A stretch of 59,037 nt of DNA from Oscillatoriales cyanobacterium (GCA_004292515.1 RDXB01000069.1:1-59037); one strand, 5' to 3'. Counted from the stretch's first letter, positions 1-9,520 are shown. The notes: generated from the sequence alone by a model not told the origin. Numbers and translations are program-made.

Positions 1-152
1 AAGCCCCTTGTTACGACGACTGGGGCACGGAACATCACTGTTTCATCTGCCATCAATGGCATCTGATGACACGCCCTAAGCCCCTTGTTACGACCATTGG
101 GGCAAGGAAAGTCAATCGTTTCAGCCTCATCCTGAGCAATGACGACACCGCC
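1..152 (-). repeat. MITE-like element, nested pair, cut by window edge
   Basis: Read on the minus strand this is the left half of one element (79-152) interrupted in its central palindrome by a second element (1-78), which runs off the window. The inner copy ends in TGATGACACGCCCTA, the family terminal repeat. Bases 1-87 are the exact reverse complement of 32119-32205. There is no coding potential. It lies downstream of the mannose-1-phosphate guanylyltransferase gene. Confidence 0.8.
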
Positions 153-198
153 AGCCCGATCGGGGGCGATCGCTGGGTTGATCGCTCGGTCTAGCACG

Positions 199-1287
199 CT
201 AGAGGCGATCGTCCCACTCGGGTTTGGCTTGCACGGCCTTGACGGCGGCCTTGATGTCTTGGGTGCGATCCTTAGCCACAATCAAGGTCACATTGCTATC
301 GCGCACAATCACCACATCCTCCAAGCCAATGGTGACGATCAACTCTTCAGGATCGCTGGCGTAGACCACTGCGCCCTTGGTGTCCAGGGCCAGGTGCTGC
401 CCCAGGTCTACGTTGTCGCGATCGCCCTTCAGCAACCGATCGATCGCATTCCAATCGCCCAGGTCATCCCAGGTAAAGGTGGCCGGCACAATGCAAGCCC
501 GATCGGTTTTTTCCATCAGCGCATAGTCGATGCTCAGTTTGGGCAGTTGACTGTAGGCGGCCACCCCGTCGCGCATCAACGGTTCCATGATTTCTGGCGC
601 ATGGCGTTGCAACTCGGCGATCGCCGTTTTGGCCTGAAACACAAACATCCCACTGTTCCAGCTATAGCGACCGCTGGCTAGGAATTCTTCGGCGGTGGCG
701 CGATCAGGCTTTTCGGTGAAGCGGCTGACCCGATAGGCCGGCAATCCTGCGAACTCGCCCAGGGGGTCGCCCTGCTCGATGTAGCCATAGCCCGTGGCCG
801 GCTGGTCAGGCACCATGCCCAGGGTGACGATCGCCCCTTGGGTGGTGGCCAGTTCCGCCGCCGCTTGCAAGGTTTGCTCAAAGGCCGCGCGATCGCCAAT
901 CCAGTGATCCGCCGGAAAGAAGCCCAGCACCGTATCTTCGCCATACATTTTGGCCGCCTCCAGGGTGGCCCAAGCCAGGGCTGGAGCCGTGTCCCGTCCT
1001 TCCGGTTCGATCGCAAAGCTCTCGGCGGGCAGCTCCGGCAACTGGCCTTTGGCCTGGGTTTCGAGATGCTGACCCGTCACCACCCAGATGCGATCGGGCG
1101 AGCCGGCCAGGGGCAACAGGCGATCGATCGTCGCCTGAAGCAAACTCCGGCCGCTACCGTCTAAACAAAGGAACTGCTTGGGTTGGCGACGGCGGCTCAA
1201 GGGCCAAAAACGCTCGCCCTTGCCACCCGCCAGCACGATCGGCACGAGAAGCGGAGTTGCATAGCCAGAAGTTGCTGGAATTGTCAT
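199..1287 (-). CDS. manC: mannose-1-phosphate guanylyltransferase
   Basis: Makes GDP-mannose from mannose 1-phosphate and GTP in the cytoplasm, the precursor for mannose and fucose residues of exopolysaccharide, LPS and glycoprotein. The N-terminal nucleotidyltransferase signature GGKGERFWPLSRRRQPKQF is at about residues 21-39. EPEGRDTAPA (94-103), FPADH (124-128), FTEKP (190-194) and WNSGMF (210-215) follow in the order usual for the family. At 362 aa it is the short, monofunctional form without the C-terminal cupin phosphomannose isomerase domain found in bifunctional ManC/AlgA. The start is the only ATG that leaves a normal N-terminus. It is a single gene with long non-coding DNA upstream and a repeat element downstream. 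The function is secure from motifs; the pathway it feeds cannot be read from the neighbours. Confidence 0.9.
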   Translation of the reverse strand: MTIPATSGYATPLLVPIVLAGGKGERFWPLSRRRQPKQFLCLDGSGRSLLQATIDRLLPLAGSPDRIWVVTGQHLETQAKGQLPELPAESFAIEPEGRDTAPALAWATLEAAKMYGEDTVLGFFPADHWIGDRAAFEQTLQAAAELATTQGAIVTLGMVPDQPATGYGYIEQGDPLGEFAGLPAYRVSRFTEKPDRATAEEFLASGRYSWNSGMFVFQAKTAIAELQRHAPEIMEPLMRDGVAAYSQLPKLSIDYALMEKTDRACIVPATFTWDDLGDWNAIDRLLKGDRDNVDLGQHLALDTKGAVVYASDPEELIVTIGLEDVVIVRDSNVTLIVAKDRTQDIKAAVKAVQAKPEWDDRL

Positions 1288-2095
1288 GATGCTTGCCTTA
1301 GAACCGGTTCTGAATCGCGATCACCATCACGATCACCACAATGGGCCAAAGCCCACGGATTTATTTGCCATGATGGCCACCATTCTCACCATCCGCAATG
1401 GTTGGGAACGAACCGGATTAATCCTGGCCGATTCAACCGGGCGATCGTATCGTTTCTCGCAGAATTCCAAAGTCATTATCCACAACAAGCCATTGCTCAA
1501 ACCTTTGTATTCGTTGGCTTTGAAGAATTTACCTCCCCGAACGGGAGTGATAGACTCAGTAGCGAACGAGTAGCACTCGCGACGGTTAACTACCCAATTG
1601 CCGATCCGTCCAGATCAGGCAACCCAAAGGCGTGACCCATGCCCACAGCCCCTCACTAGGGCAATTGTCCCGATGCAACGGGACGTTGGCTGGTTCTTGA
1701 GGGAGGTCGTCCGGGTCAGCCACCTGATGGGGCTAATCAACAGTCAACCCCAATCGTCAACCCCAATCACCTGATCAATCGGGTTGGTAATGGCTAGAAT
1801 GGCGCTCGGTAGCAGGGGTGCATCGGCGCGATTGACGTTGGGATCATGCTTCAAACCACGCTGTTTAGCGTAGCTATTCTGTAGGACTGTTGCCCTATGA
1901 CCGCTTTCGATCATCGTTGGTTTGACGATCCAGTGCAGGTTGCTGGCCCCTGAGGCGATGATGGTTGACCGGGCTGCGGTTAGCCGCTTTCTACGGTTTG
2001 TAGTCCAGTGGTGAGTCGGTGGTTGGTGACCTAGCCGCCAGCGGCCCCCTAAGTCTAAATCCGAGTTAAATCTGAGTCAGAATCTCGGTTAGGTC

Positions 2096-2285
2096 TAGAG
2101 CTTGTCATCAATTAGCAATTAGCCCAAATTAGCCTAAAACCCTGATTCCACCGGACCGAGATCGTGGGGGCAAGAGGCTTGAGCATCTTGCTACGACCCT
2201 TGAGGCATGAAGAGTCGATGATTTCAGACTCATTAATCTCAGAATCATTAATTCCAGAATCATTCTGGGAAATGACGACACCTCC
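2096..2285 (-). repeat. MITE-like element, degenerate and expanded copy
   Basis: Starts TAGAGCTTGTCATCAATT and ends AATGACGACACCTCC, both recognisable versions of the family ends. The middle contains CCCTGATTCCACCGGACCGAG and GGGGGCAAGAGGCTTGAGC, matching the internal blocks of intact copies. It is longer than the usual 145 bp because of short internal duplications built on the sequence AGAATCATTA. Confidence 0.65.
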
Positions 2286-2287
2286 TC

Positions 2288-2340
2288 AGATCTTTAGCTC
2301 CAGCAGATCTAGATCTTAGATCTAGCAGCTTTAGATCTAG
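2288..2340. repeat. cluster of AGATCT palindromes
   Basis: Five AGATCT hexamers occur at 2288, 2305, 2311, 2318 and 2333, within 51 bp directly after the MITE-like copy. The two at 2305 and 2311 are back to back. The function is unknown: a hairpin-forming tract, a protein-binding array or replication slippage are all possible. Confidence 0.6.
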
Positions 2341-2746
2341 GCAGTGGTCTGGGTCTTGGATTACAGATGCCTTGATCGCAACACCTGGGCAACGCTTGCC
2401 ATTCCCATCGAGCCGGGGCCCAGGCCCGTCGCCCTTGGACCGCGATCGCCCGTTGATCGTTCTGCCCTAGAATTGCCCGAACCAGGGTGAATCGCAGTTT
2501 CGATCGCAATCCGTCGGCCCAGCCTGTGGCGATCGCCGTCCCTGTGGGGGTCTTTTGCTCCCTCGCGCGCGATTAGGCGACAATGAGGGGCAAGCGGCCG
2601 TACCAGCACGGATCATGGCAACCGTCAGGGCTGTCGAGGCTGTGTTTTGAGGCCGTTGACCCGCTTGATCGCCCTTTAGATCGTCCTCTCGTTGATTTAC
2701 AGTCCTTGAGTTTTTGCAATCAGCCCAGCATAAGAGCGCAGCCGCT

Positions 2747-4303
2747 ATGAGCGACCCGAATCTTGGCCGAGTGCTAGCCGAACGATATCGACTCGAAGAG
2801 TTGATCGGGCGCGGTGCTATGGGTCGTGTCTACCGCGCCAAGCACGTTTTGCTCGATGCTCCGGTGGCGGTAAAGTTTCTTTCGCAAACCCTCCTGAACA
2901 AGAAGATGCGCGATCGCTTCAAACGCGAGGCGCGCTCCTGTTTTCTGTTGGGTCAAAAGAGTAAGCACATTGTCCAAGTACTGGACTATGGCGTGAGCGA
3001 GGATGAAGTCCCGTTCTACGTGATGGAGTATTTGGAAGGGCGCGACTTGGGGGCGATCGTCAAGCGCGAAACCATTCCGCTGCCCCGCTTCTTGAACCTG
3101 GCCCATCAAATCTGCTTGGGACTACAAGCCGCCCACCAAGGCATCTTGCTCGAAGACAAGCTCTGTCCGATCATTCACCGCGACATCAAGCCCAGCAACC
3201 TGTTAGTGGTTCAAGACCCGGACATGGGCGAATCGGTCAAAATTTTGGACTTTGGGATTGCCAAGCTGATCCAAGACGACGCAGCCCAAACCAGCCACTT
3301 CATGGGCACTTTGGCCTATTCCTCGCCGGAACAAATGGAGGGGAAAGAGCTGGATGGGCGCGCGGATATCTACAGCTTGGGCGTGGTCATGTTTGAAATG
3401 CTGGCGGGGAAAATGCCCCTGCGCGCCGAAACCCACTCCTTTGGCAGTTGGTATAAAGTCCATCGCGATCAATCGCCCTTGACTTTCGCGGAAGTGCGGC
3501 CTGATTTAAAAGTGCCCAAGATTCTGGAATCCTTGGTCTTGCAATGCTTGTCCAAGAATCCGGGCGATCGCCCCTCGTCGGTGGGCGAAATTTTGCAGGC
3601 CCTAGAGCCGATGGAGCATCGCTATAGCCCCGGACGGACGATCGGACGGCGCATTGAAAGCACCTTGCAGCGGGCGACATTGCCAGGATCTAGCGGCAAT
3701 GGCGAAGGCACACCGGTTCGGGGGCGATCGAGTAGCAGCGACCCAGACGTGATTTGTCGCCTGCAATCCTGGCCCAAGGGCAAACCCGTTGCTGAAATTG
3801 TGTTTCCGCACCTGCTGCCCACCAGTGGCGATCCATTGGTCACGGTTTGGATCATGTTGCCGCGAGCCACCATTCAATCGATTCAAGCCAGCGACGAAGG
3901 CAGCAGTTGCTACAGTCGGTTTATGGGCATGATGTCACCCCACCCCATGGTGTTGTGGCTGACGGTGCTCTATATCTCAGTGGCGGGTACTGGCCGTCGG
4001 CCCAAGTGGCTGCCGTCCTATCTCGATCTCAAACAATCGCGCAACCTGGAAACAGCTCGCCACTTGGCTCAACAGGGCTGCTATCGGCTGCTTTTTTTCG
4101 CCCTGGAAGATCCGCAAAACTGCCAGTATGTGGCCAAAATCCACCTGACAGCGGCCAATTGTCAAATGCTGCGCCAGTGGGCTGACCAGAGTGTGCAGAT
4201 GCCGGCAACCCAACCTGGTCTAGGCAAAGACTACCTGCGCAAGGAGTTGGAGCGCGCAAAACCGCAGATTTTGCAGCAGATCGAACAACGGTTGCGACGC
4301 TAG
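2747..4303 (+). CDS. Ser/Thr protein kinase with cyanobacterial C-terminal region
   Basis: A eukaryotic-type (Hanks) protein kinase of about 518 aa. In the kinase domain (about 14-285) the glycine loop GRGAMGRVY is at 21-29, the ATP-anchoring Lys in AVKFL is K43, the catalytic loop HRDIKPSN starts at 144 (D146), the DFG Asp is D168, and SSPEQ marks the activation segment, so it should be active. A short low-complexity linker leads to a C-terminal region of about 200 aa that I do not recognise. No transmembrane segment is evident, so it is probably cytosolic. An in-frame TTG lies 33 bases upstream, but ATG at 2747 gives a cleaner N-terminus. It stands alone, with no phosphatase or FHA partner beside it. 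Its TAG stop codon coincides with the first bases of a repeat element. Its substrate is unknown. Confidence 0.88.
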   Translation: MSDPNLGRVLAERYRLEELIGRGAMGRVYRAKHVLLDAPVAVKFLSQTLLNKKMRDRFKREARSCFLLGQKSKHIVQVLDYGVSEDEVPFYVMEYLEGRDLGAIVKRETIPLPRFLNLAHQICLGLQAAHQGILLEDKLCPIIHRDIKPSNLLVVQDPDMGESVKILDFGIAKLIQDDAAQTSHFMGTLAYSSPEQMEGKELDGRADIYSLGVVMFEMLAGKMPLRAETHSFGSWYKVHRDQSPLTFAEVRPDLKVPKILESLVLQCLSKNPGDRPSSVGEILQALEPMEHRYSPGRTIGRRIESTLQRATLPGSSGNGEGTPVRGRSSSSDPDVICRLQSWPKGKPVAEIVFPHLLPTSGDPLVTVWIMLPRATIQSIQASDEGSSCYSRFMGMMSPHPMVLWLTVLYISVAGTGRRPKWLPSYLDLKQSRNLETARHLAQQGCYRLLFFALEDPQNCQYVAKIHLTAANCQMLRQWADQSVQMPATQPGLGKDYLRKELERAKPQILQQIEQRLRR

Positions 4304-4435
4304 GTCCTGTCAGTGTTTTGTCTGAAACCCTGATTCCACAGTGACGAGATTGTGGGGGGAAAGGGGATTCAGTCCTTTGGGGCGACGATTGGGGCATGAA
4401 CAGTCAACCGCTTCAGCCTCCCATCAAGCCATGAG
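4301..4435 (-). repeat. MITE-like element fused to kinase stop codon
   Basis: Begins TAGGTCCTGTCAG, a variant of the family end TAGGGGCTGTCA. It continues with CTGAAACCCTGATTCCAC, GGGGGAAAGGGGATTCAG and GGGGCATGAACAGTCAACCG, the internal blocks of intact copies in minus orientation. The TAG that terminates the kinase gene is the first triplet of the element. The far end is worn. Confidence 0.7.
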
Positions 4436-4667
4436 GGCAAGCTCTGGGGTCTCAAACGTCACTTGGGGGGGGGGCGATCGCTCGCGATCGATCACAGCCA
4501 TCGCCACTGGCCAGCGCGATCCTGACTCCCGCGATCGAGGTTGATGGCGCGTTTGTTCATCTTCCGCACCTTGCCTCTCTTCTGCCTCTCGCGTCGATCG
4601 TTCACCGCTACTCCACGGCTAGCGGCTGCGTTTTTTTCACCCCAGCGGATTGGCTGGCTGATTCCCT

Positions 4668-5822
4668 ATGATGCTGTCCAAAGGCTTTGAAATCGAAATT
4701 TATACCGGCAAACCCAGCGGTGACGTTGTGGGACTGTCTGATCGGATTACGGCCAACCTCGATGGCTTTGTGCGGGAACCCGACAACCGCAACGTGGAAT
4801 ACACCACCGCGCCCCTGTGCAGCTATGAGCGACTGCTCTGTGATCTGTTGACCCCGCGCCTGCGTCTGCGGCAATACCTGAAAACCCTCGGCCCCTACAC
4901 CCTCATTCCCGGAGGCACGTTAGCCCTGGGGGGAAGCGATCGCTTTCAGCGATCAGATCCGGGCAATCCCTACCATGCCTACATTGAACGCACCTATGGC
5001 ACGCGCGTCGTGACCGCCAGCGTCCATATCAATATTGGTCTGGCGGATCCTGAGTTGCTGATGCGTGCCTGTCGCTTGGTGCGGGTCGAAGCCCCCCTCT
5101 ACCTGGCCTTGAGCGCTTCCTCCCCTTTCCTGGATGGTCAGCCCACCGGTTTTCATTCCACCCGCTGGCATCTGTTTCCCCAAACCCCCAGCCATGTCCC
5201 CCTGTTTGAAAGCCACAGCCACTTTGTTCGCTGGACGGAGGAGCAGTTGGCCCTGGGCACGATGCAAAATGTCCGCCACCTTTGGAGTTCGGTGCGGCCT
5301 AATGGCGACTGTCGTCCCTATAACCTCAACCGTCTAGAGTTGCGGATTTGTGACCCAGTGATGGATCCGCTGGCGTTGTTAGCAATTACGGCATTGATCG
5401 AGGCCAGGCTGTGGCAGTTGATCAATGACCCCAGCCTCGACCCCTTGACGGCGAGCCGACTACCGGCGGGCACCAGGGCCGATGATCTATTGGAGCTGAC
5501 CCTAGCTAATGAAATGGCTGTGGCGCGCAATAGCTTGGATGCGTCATTGCGCCATTGGCAAGATGGGCGGGCCATTCGTGCGAAGGATTGGATTGCCCAG
5601 CTCTATGAAGAGTTGCGCCCGATCGCCAAGCAACAGGGGTTTAGCTGTTTCCTGTCTCCCTTGCAGCAGATTTTGCGCGAAGGCAATGCCGCCCAGCAAT
5701 GGCTTCAGCAGTTGGCCGATGGGCAAACCTGCCAAGAAGTGGTGGTGCAAGCCATCCACGATGCCCAGGTTTGGGAGCGTGAACTAGCCGACCAGGCTTG
5801 TCAGTCGGCGTTGGCGGCCTAG
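4668..5822 (+). CDS. gshA: glutamate-cysteine ligase, cyanobacterial type
   Basis: First step of glutathione synthesis: ATP-dependent joining of L-glutamate and L-cysteine to gamma-glutamylcysteine in the cytosol. The N-terminus MMLSKGFEIEIYTG and the following GDVVGLSDRI are characteristic of the cyanobacterial GshA family (about 380 aa), which differs from the E. coli and plant enzymes. Further conserved blocks are IPGGTLALGG, the HINIGL segment at about residue 124, and the RPNGDCRPYNLNRLELRICD segment near residue 210. The length of 384 aa is normal. Two consecutive ATGs open the frame and the first is taken. The gene is monocistronic and gshB is not in this window. Glutathione reductase and glyoxalase I, which use its product, are encoded within 12 kb but not in the same operon. 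Confidence 0.88.
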   Translation: MMLSKGFEIEIYTGKPSGDVVGLSDRITANLDGFVREPDNRNVEYTTAPLCSYERLLCDLLTPRLRLRQYLKTLGPYTLIPGGTLALGGSDRFQRSDPGNPYHAYIERTYGTRVVTASVHINIGLADPELLMRACRLVRVEAPLYLALSASSPFLDGQPTGFHSTRWHLFPQTPSHVPLFESHSHFVRWTEEQLALGTMQNVRHLWSSVRPNGDCRPYNLNRLELRICDPVMDPLALLAITALIEARLWQLINDPSLDPLTASRLPAGTRADDLLELTLANEMAVARNSLDASLRHWQDGRAIRAKDWIAQLYEELRPIAKQQGFSCFLSPLQQILREGNAAQQWLQQLADGQTCQEVVVQAIHDAQVWERELADQACQSALAA

Positions 5823-6143
5823 ACCGATCGCCCCTCAATCCACCCCTTAGTCTGCCCCTCAATTCGCCCCTCAATCTCCGGCTATGGGCCAGGGCGATCG
5901 CCCCGGCCGTGAGGGAGCCTGATCCAAGCAGGGCAAATGCATCAGTGATTGCAATCAGTCATGGTTGATTGATTATTGTTGCAAATCATTAATGGTTTGC
6001 TGTCAACGATTAAAAAAATCTATATTTAGTGGCTTTTCTTGACCAATGCCAGTCCATGGTTGGCCGGCGATCGCTCGGACTGCCACGAGTGATTACGACC
6101 GCCTCAATTCCTTGACCGTCAACTCTTTCGCTGTTTTTGACCC
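5823..6143. other. intergenic region between gshA and trmL
   Basis: No gene is seen. The first part repeats the word GCCCCTCAAT three times. The 5940-6035 stretch is distinctly AT-rich, with a run of A and TATATTTAG, and probably carries the trmL promoter, although no exact hexamers can be assigned with confidence. Confidence 0.5.
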
Positions 6144-6608
6144 ATGCAACCCCGGATTGTCCTTGTCCATCCGCAAATTCCACCGAATACGGGCAACATT
6201 GCCCGCACCTGTGCTGCCACGACCACTGAGTTACATCTGGTGGGGCCGCTGGGTTTTGAAATTACCGATCGATACCTAAAGCGAGCCGGCTTGGATTACT
6301 GGCCCTTCGTCAAATTGCACCAGCACGCCGACCTGAGCGCATTCGAGCAGGTTCACCGCCAATTGGGCGGGCGCTTGATTGGGTTCTCAAGCGGTGGTCA
6401 GACGGCTTACCACCAGATTGCCTATGCCCCCACAGACTGGCTGTTGTTTGGTAGCGAAACCCAAGGACTGCCGCCTGAAACCTTGGCAACTTGTGACGTG
6501 ACGGCTCGGATTCCTATGGACTGTGCGGGGGTGCGCAGCTTAAACCTGTCGTCGAGTGCGGCCATTGGCCTGTTTGAAGCGCGTCGCCAGCTCGGTTTGC
6601 TGGGCTAG
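6144..6608 (+). CDS. trmL: tRNA (cytidine(34)-2'-O)-methyltransferase
   Basis: A SPOUT-superfamily methyltransferase (TrmL/YibK) that 2'-O-methylates the wobble nucleotide of certain leucine tRNAs using S-adenosylmethionine. It is a single trefoil-knot domain of 154 aa, the usual size. The N-terminus RIVLVHPQIPPNTGNIARTC carries motif 1 (N-x-G-N-x-x-R). LLFGSETQGLP (about 105-115) is motif 2, and IPMDCAGVRSLNLSSSAAIG (about 126-145) is the SAM-binding knot motif 3. It lacks the N-terminal RNA-binding extension present in TrmH-type proteins such as the one at 47.8 kb. It is monocistronic. Two leucine tRNA genes, plausible substrates, occur later in the window, but the enzyme would act in trans. 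Confidence 0.9.
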   Translation: MQPRIVLVHPQIPPNTGNIARTCAATTTELHLVGPLGFEITDRYLKRAGLDYWPFVKLHQHADLSAFEQVHRQLGGRLIGFSSGGQTAYHQIAYAPTDWLLFGSETQGLPPETLATCDVTARIPMDCAGVRSLNLSSSAAIGLFEARRQLGLLG

Positions 6609-7493
6609 GGTCAACTCAGCCTGTTGGTGGCGAGGGGCCGGCGGGGCTTGTAGTTGCTGTCTCGATCGCCCATTTGGCAGGCACAGGGACATTCAGGCGC
6701 TAATGATTCGGCAATGATTCGGATGCGAGAGGGCGATCGAGACGGCAACCCAACAGGGTGGAGCAGGATTGAGCAACGGGAGAGCCACTCGACTGCCTCG
6801 TATCGCTGAATCCCTTACGGCACAAACGTCACACACTAGTCAGAGTGGTTACGGGATCTCAATCGGTGAAAGATAAGAAAATCCTATGAGACTCCGAATG
6901 GCGATTTGCATCGAAATTTACATTTTTTTGCGTTCATCCGCAGCAAATCCAACATAATTTCCAGACTGAAATCACTGATTGACAATATCCAATGGGTGGG
7001 TGATCGTCTCGATCAATTGCCCGATCGATTGGCTCTTCCTTGTCACTAGGACAGCGAACTTTTCAACAAGAAGTATAGCCAAACCCCTTTTTTCGCAAGC
7101 CTTTCAGAAAACGGGTATTCGAGAATGCTGTCCTGATTTGTGAACCTCAATCATCATCAAATCCTGCAATGTCTATCAAAGATCTAAATCCGCAACACCG
7201 GCAAAAATTCTGACCTGAGTGGTGAAACTTGCCTAAACCACAAAAGCAGGGTAGTCTTGCCTAAGCCTCAGCTTGTATCAGAATTTATTCCGATTCGAGC
7301 TTATCGCTAGCCGTTGTCTAGCACCCAATCGGCCGTTCAGCCATCCAAGGCGCTTGGGATATCGGAGCAACTCGCGGAAGAATCTTTCGACTCGTTTCGC
7401 GGTCTGCCTGAGATCTCCAACCAGAGCCAAGCCTTGTTCAATGAGTGCTCAACCACTCGAACCTTGCCCGGCTACTGTGTTGCCACCGCCCCA
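6609..7493. other. long leader and intergenic region upstream of LysM/M23 gene
   Basis: No gene is recognised. The region is markedly AT-rich between 6840 and 7270. Near its end CTGAG (7215) and CTCAG (7267) flank a stretch containing GCCTAA twice, so a structured leader RNA is possible. I could not match it to the ydaO/c-di-AMP riboswitch consensus or any other known class. An open reading frame reaches back from the gene to a TTG at 7314, so part of the region could be translated. Confidence 0.4.
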
Positions 7494-9452
7494 ATGACCA
7501 ACAATCCAAACCGTGCGATGACCGAACAGTACCAACAAGCCCCAACGGAGCCTAGTCGGAAAACCCGTGCTTCGATCGCGACGCTAGGGTTGGCCATCTC
7601 AATGGGCGCAACGGGATTGCTATTGCCCCGTCAGGGCGACCACGCGATTGCAGCCGAACCCGTACCCGCGCCTTCAGTTGAATCGTCGTCTGCTGCGGCA
7701 ACGGCTCCGGGTTATACCTACACGGTTCAGCCCAACGACACCCTGGCGCAAGTGGCGCGATTTCATGAGGTTGCTCTCGAAGCCCTCGCCGCTGCCAACC
7801 ACCTGACGGTTGATGCCAACCTGGCTCCCGGTCAGCAACTGGTGATTCCGGCCCGCAGCAATCCCCAATCGGCCGTTGGCATCGTCGGCACAGTCCCCAC
7901 AGTCCCTAACGATGCATTGACTGCTACGGCTGTGGTTGAGCGATCGGCCCCGGCCCCTGAAGATTCGGTGGAGCGCCCAGCTACAATCGCGCTCAACACC
8001 GCCCAAGTTCCGGCATTACCTGACGTTGCTCGTGAAGCTGGATCCCAGCCCAGTACCCCTGACGTTGAGCGATCGACTCAGCCCCCTGCTCCCGCCGCCC
8101 CACCTGTGGCCGCTGGTGAAGCAACCCCCGATATTTTTGTCACCACGGTCAGTAGCGCCCAAGCTCCTGTGCTTGATCGGCTGCAAGCTTCCCAAGAGCG
8201 CCTGAGCCAAGCCCTTGGTTCCCTGTCGGGTAATGGGAATCAGCAGATGCGATCGACCAATGAAGCAATTGGTCTATTGGCCCTTGAGTCGGCCCCGGCT
8301 GCGTCCTCCGAAACGATTGCTCCAGCCTCAGTTGCCCTGAGAGCAGCCCCGGCTCCCGCTGGGGTTGAGCAATCTGCAGCATCGGAACCCGCTGATTCGG
8401 AACCGACCCCTAACGATCTTGTGATCTCCCTGCCCATGGGTGGCGATCGCCATCTGACGGCCATTGCAGTGTCTGCCCAGCCACTCGATCGTCCTGCTGT
8501 TCCCATGAGCGCCACCAAAGCAATTCCGGCAGCGGAAGCTGGGGGTGGCGCGGCGAACCCGCTCCCCTCAATCGCAGCACCGCAACCCCTAGCCGGTGTG
8601 GCAGCCAGTGAAGCACCGACCGCGAGCAGTCGTTTCCAGCCGGCAACAGCCAACAGCGACCTAGCTAGCCCCCGCTACAGCCCCTACATTGACGGGCTGC
8701 GAGCTGAAATCCAGGCCCTGCAATCACGCTACCAGGGCAGAGGAGCCTCTGACTCTGCGCGTAGCGGCGCGGTCAGCCTGCTGGCCCCCGCTGCCTCCAC
8801 GGCCGTTGCCGCTAGTCAGTTGCCCGTTGCTGCAAGCCAAGCTACTCCGAACCCCAAGCCGAGCGAGCTGACACCCTTGCCTGGGTCGTTGAACGCTGAT
8901 GATCCACGCCGGACTCAACTGGTGGCAGCAGTTTCGGAACCCCTGTCGGGTCGTGATCCCCGGGTGCAAACCCTGCTGAACTCCAGCGTGGCACCGCAAC
9001 TGCCGCCCTTGGCAGACCCCTCGAATTACTTGCCCGGTGGCCGGCCGACCCAATCTCGTGGCTATATCTGGCCCACGCAGGGTGTTTTGACCTCTGGTTA
9101 TGGTTGGCGCTGGGGTCGCATGCACCGTGGCATCGACATCGCTGCGCCAATCGGGACTCCGGTGGTGGCGGCGGCCGATGGTGTGGTGGTCAGTGCCGGT
9201 TGGAATAGCGGTGGCTACGGCAACCTGGTGGATATTCGCCACACCGATGGTAGCCTAACGCGCTATGCCCACAACAATCGACTGCTGGTTCGCGCTGGTC
9301 AAGAAGTGCGCCAGGGTCAGTTGATTTCGGAAATGGGGACGACTGGCCGCAGCACCGGCCCGCACTTGCACTTTGAAGTCCGCCCGACTGGACAGGGTGC
9401 TGTGAACCCGATGGCCTTCATGCCGCGTGGCGGCCTGCGTGCTGCTCGTTAA
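7494..9452 (+). CDS. LysM and M23-peptidase murein hydrolase (NlpD/EnvC-like)
   Basis: An exported cell-wall protein. From ATG 7494 it is about 652 aa: an N-terminal hydrophobic segment (SIATLGLAISMGATGLLLP) ending near AIAAEP, as in an export signal, then one LysM domain (YTVQPNDTLAQVARFH to LAPGQQLVIPA). A long Ala/Pro/Ser-rich spacer of about 400 aa follows, then a C-terminal M23 LytM domain (WPTQGVLTSGYGWRWGRMHRGIDIAAPIG). The Zn-binding HRGID and HLHFE motifs are both present, so the peptidase should be active and cleave cross-links of peptidoglycan, or activate an amidase, during division or filament formation. Start choice is uncertain: an in-frame TTG at 7314 would add 60 aa, and ATG 7518 is also possible. 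It is monocistronic, with a strong terminator at 9521. Confidence 0.85.
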   Translation: MTNNPNRAMTEQYQQAPTEPSRKTRASIATLGLAISMGATGLLLPRQGDHAIAAEPVPAPSVESSSAAATAPGYTYTVQPNDTLAQVARFHEVALEALAAANHLTVDANLAPGQQLVIPARSNPQSAVGIVGTVPTVPNDALTATAVVERSAPAPEDSVERPATIALNTAQVPALPDVAREAGSQPSTPDVERSTQPPAPAAPPVAAGEATPDIFVTTVSSAQAPVLDRLQASQERLSQALGSLSGNGNQQMRSTNEAIGLLALESAPAASSETIAPASVALRAAPAPAGVEQSAASEPADSEPTPNDLVISLPMGGDRHLTAIAVSAQPLDRPAVPMSATKAIPAAEAGGGAANPLPSIAAPQPLAGVAASEAPTASSRFQPATANSDLASPRYSPYIDGLRAEIQALQSRYQGRGASDSARSGAVSLLAPAASTAVAASQLPVAASQATPNPKPSELTPLPGSLNADDPRRTQLVAAVSEPLSGRDPRVQTLLNSSVAPQLPPLADPSNYLPGGRPTQSRGYIWPTQGVLTSGYGWRWGRMHRGIDIAAPIGTPVVAAADGVVVSAGWNSGGYGNLVDIRHTDGSLTRYAHNNRLLVRAGQEVRQGQLISEMGTTGRSTGPHLHFEVRPTGQGAVNPMAFMPRGGLRAAR

Positions 9453-9520
9453 AGCCCATCTGAGTCATCACCGCAGAGTGCAGGCATTTTGACCTATGGG
9501 CGATCGCCCATAACAATCCA

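Larger units (their letters stand above)
1288..2746. other. long intergenic region, no convincing gene
   Basis: About 1.46 kb between divergently transcribed manC and the kinase gene. Short open frames here lack family resemblance, ribosome sites or sensible composition. The region holds one degenerate MITE-like element (2096-2285) followed by a cluster of AGATCT palindromes (2288-2340). The promoters of manC and of the kinase must lie here, but no clear -35/-10 pair could be assigned. Confidence 0.6.

Noticed and set aside
1286-1573. A 95-codon open frame divergent from manC with a His-rich start
   Set aside because: Starts inside the manC start codon region, has no ribosome site and no recognisable similarity; the His run comes from a short GATCACCATCA repeat.
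6835-7290. Possible ydaO/c-di-AMP or glutamine riboswitch before the M23 gene
   Set aside because: Isolated words such as GCGTTCATCC occur, but the conserved cores of these classes are missing.
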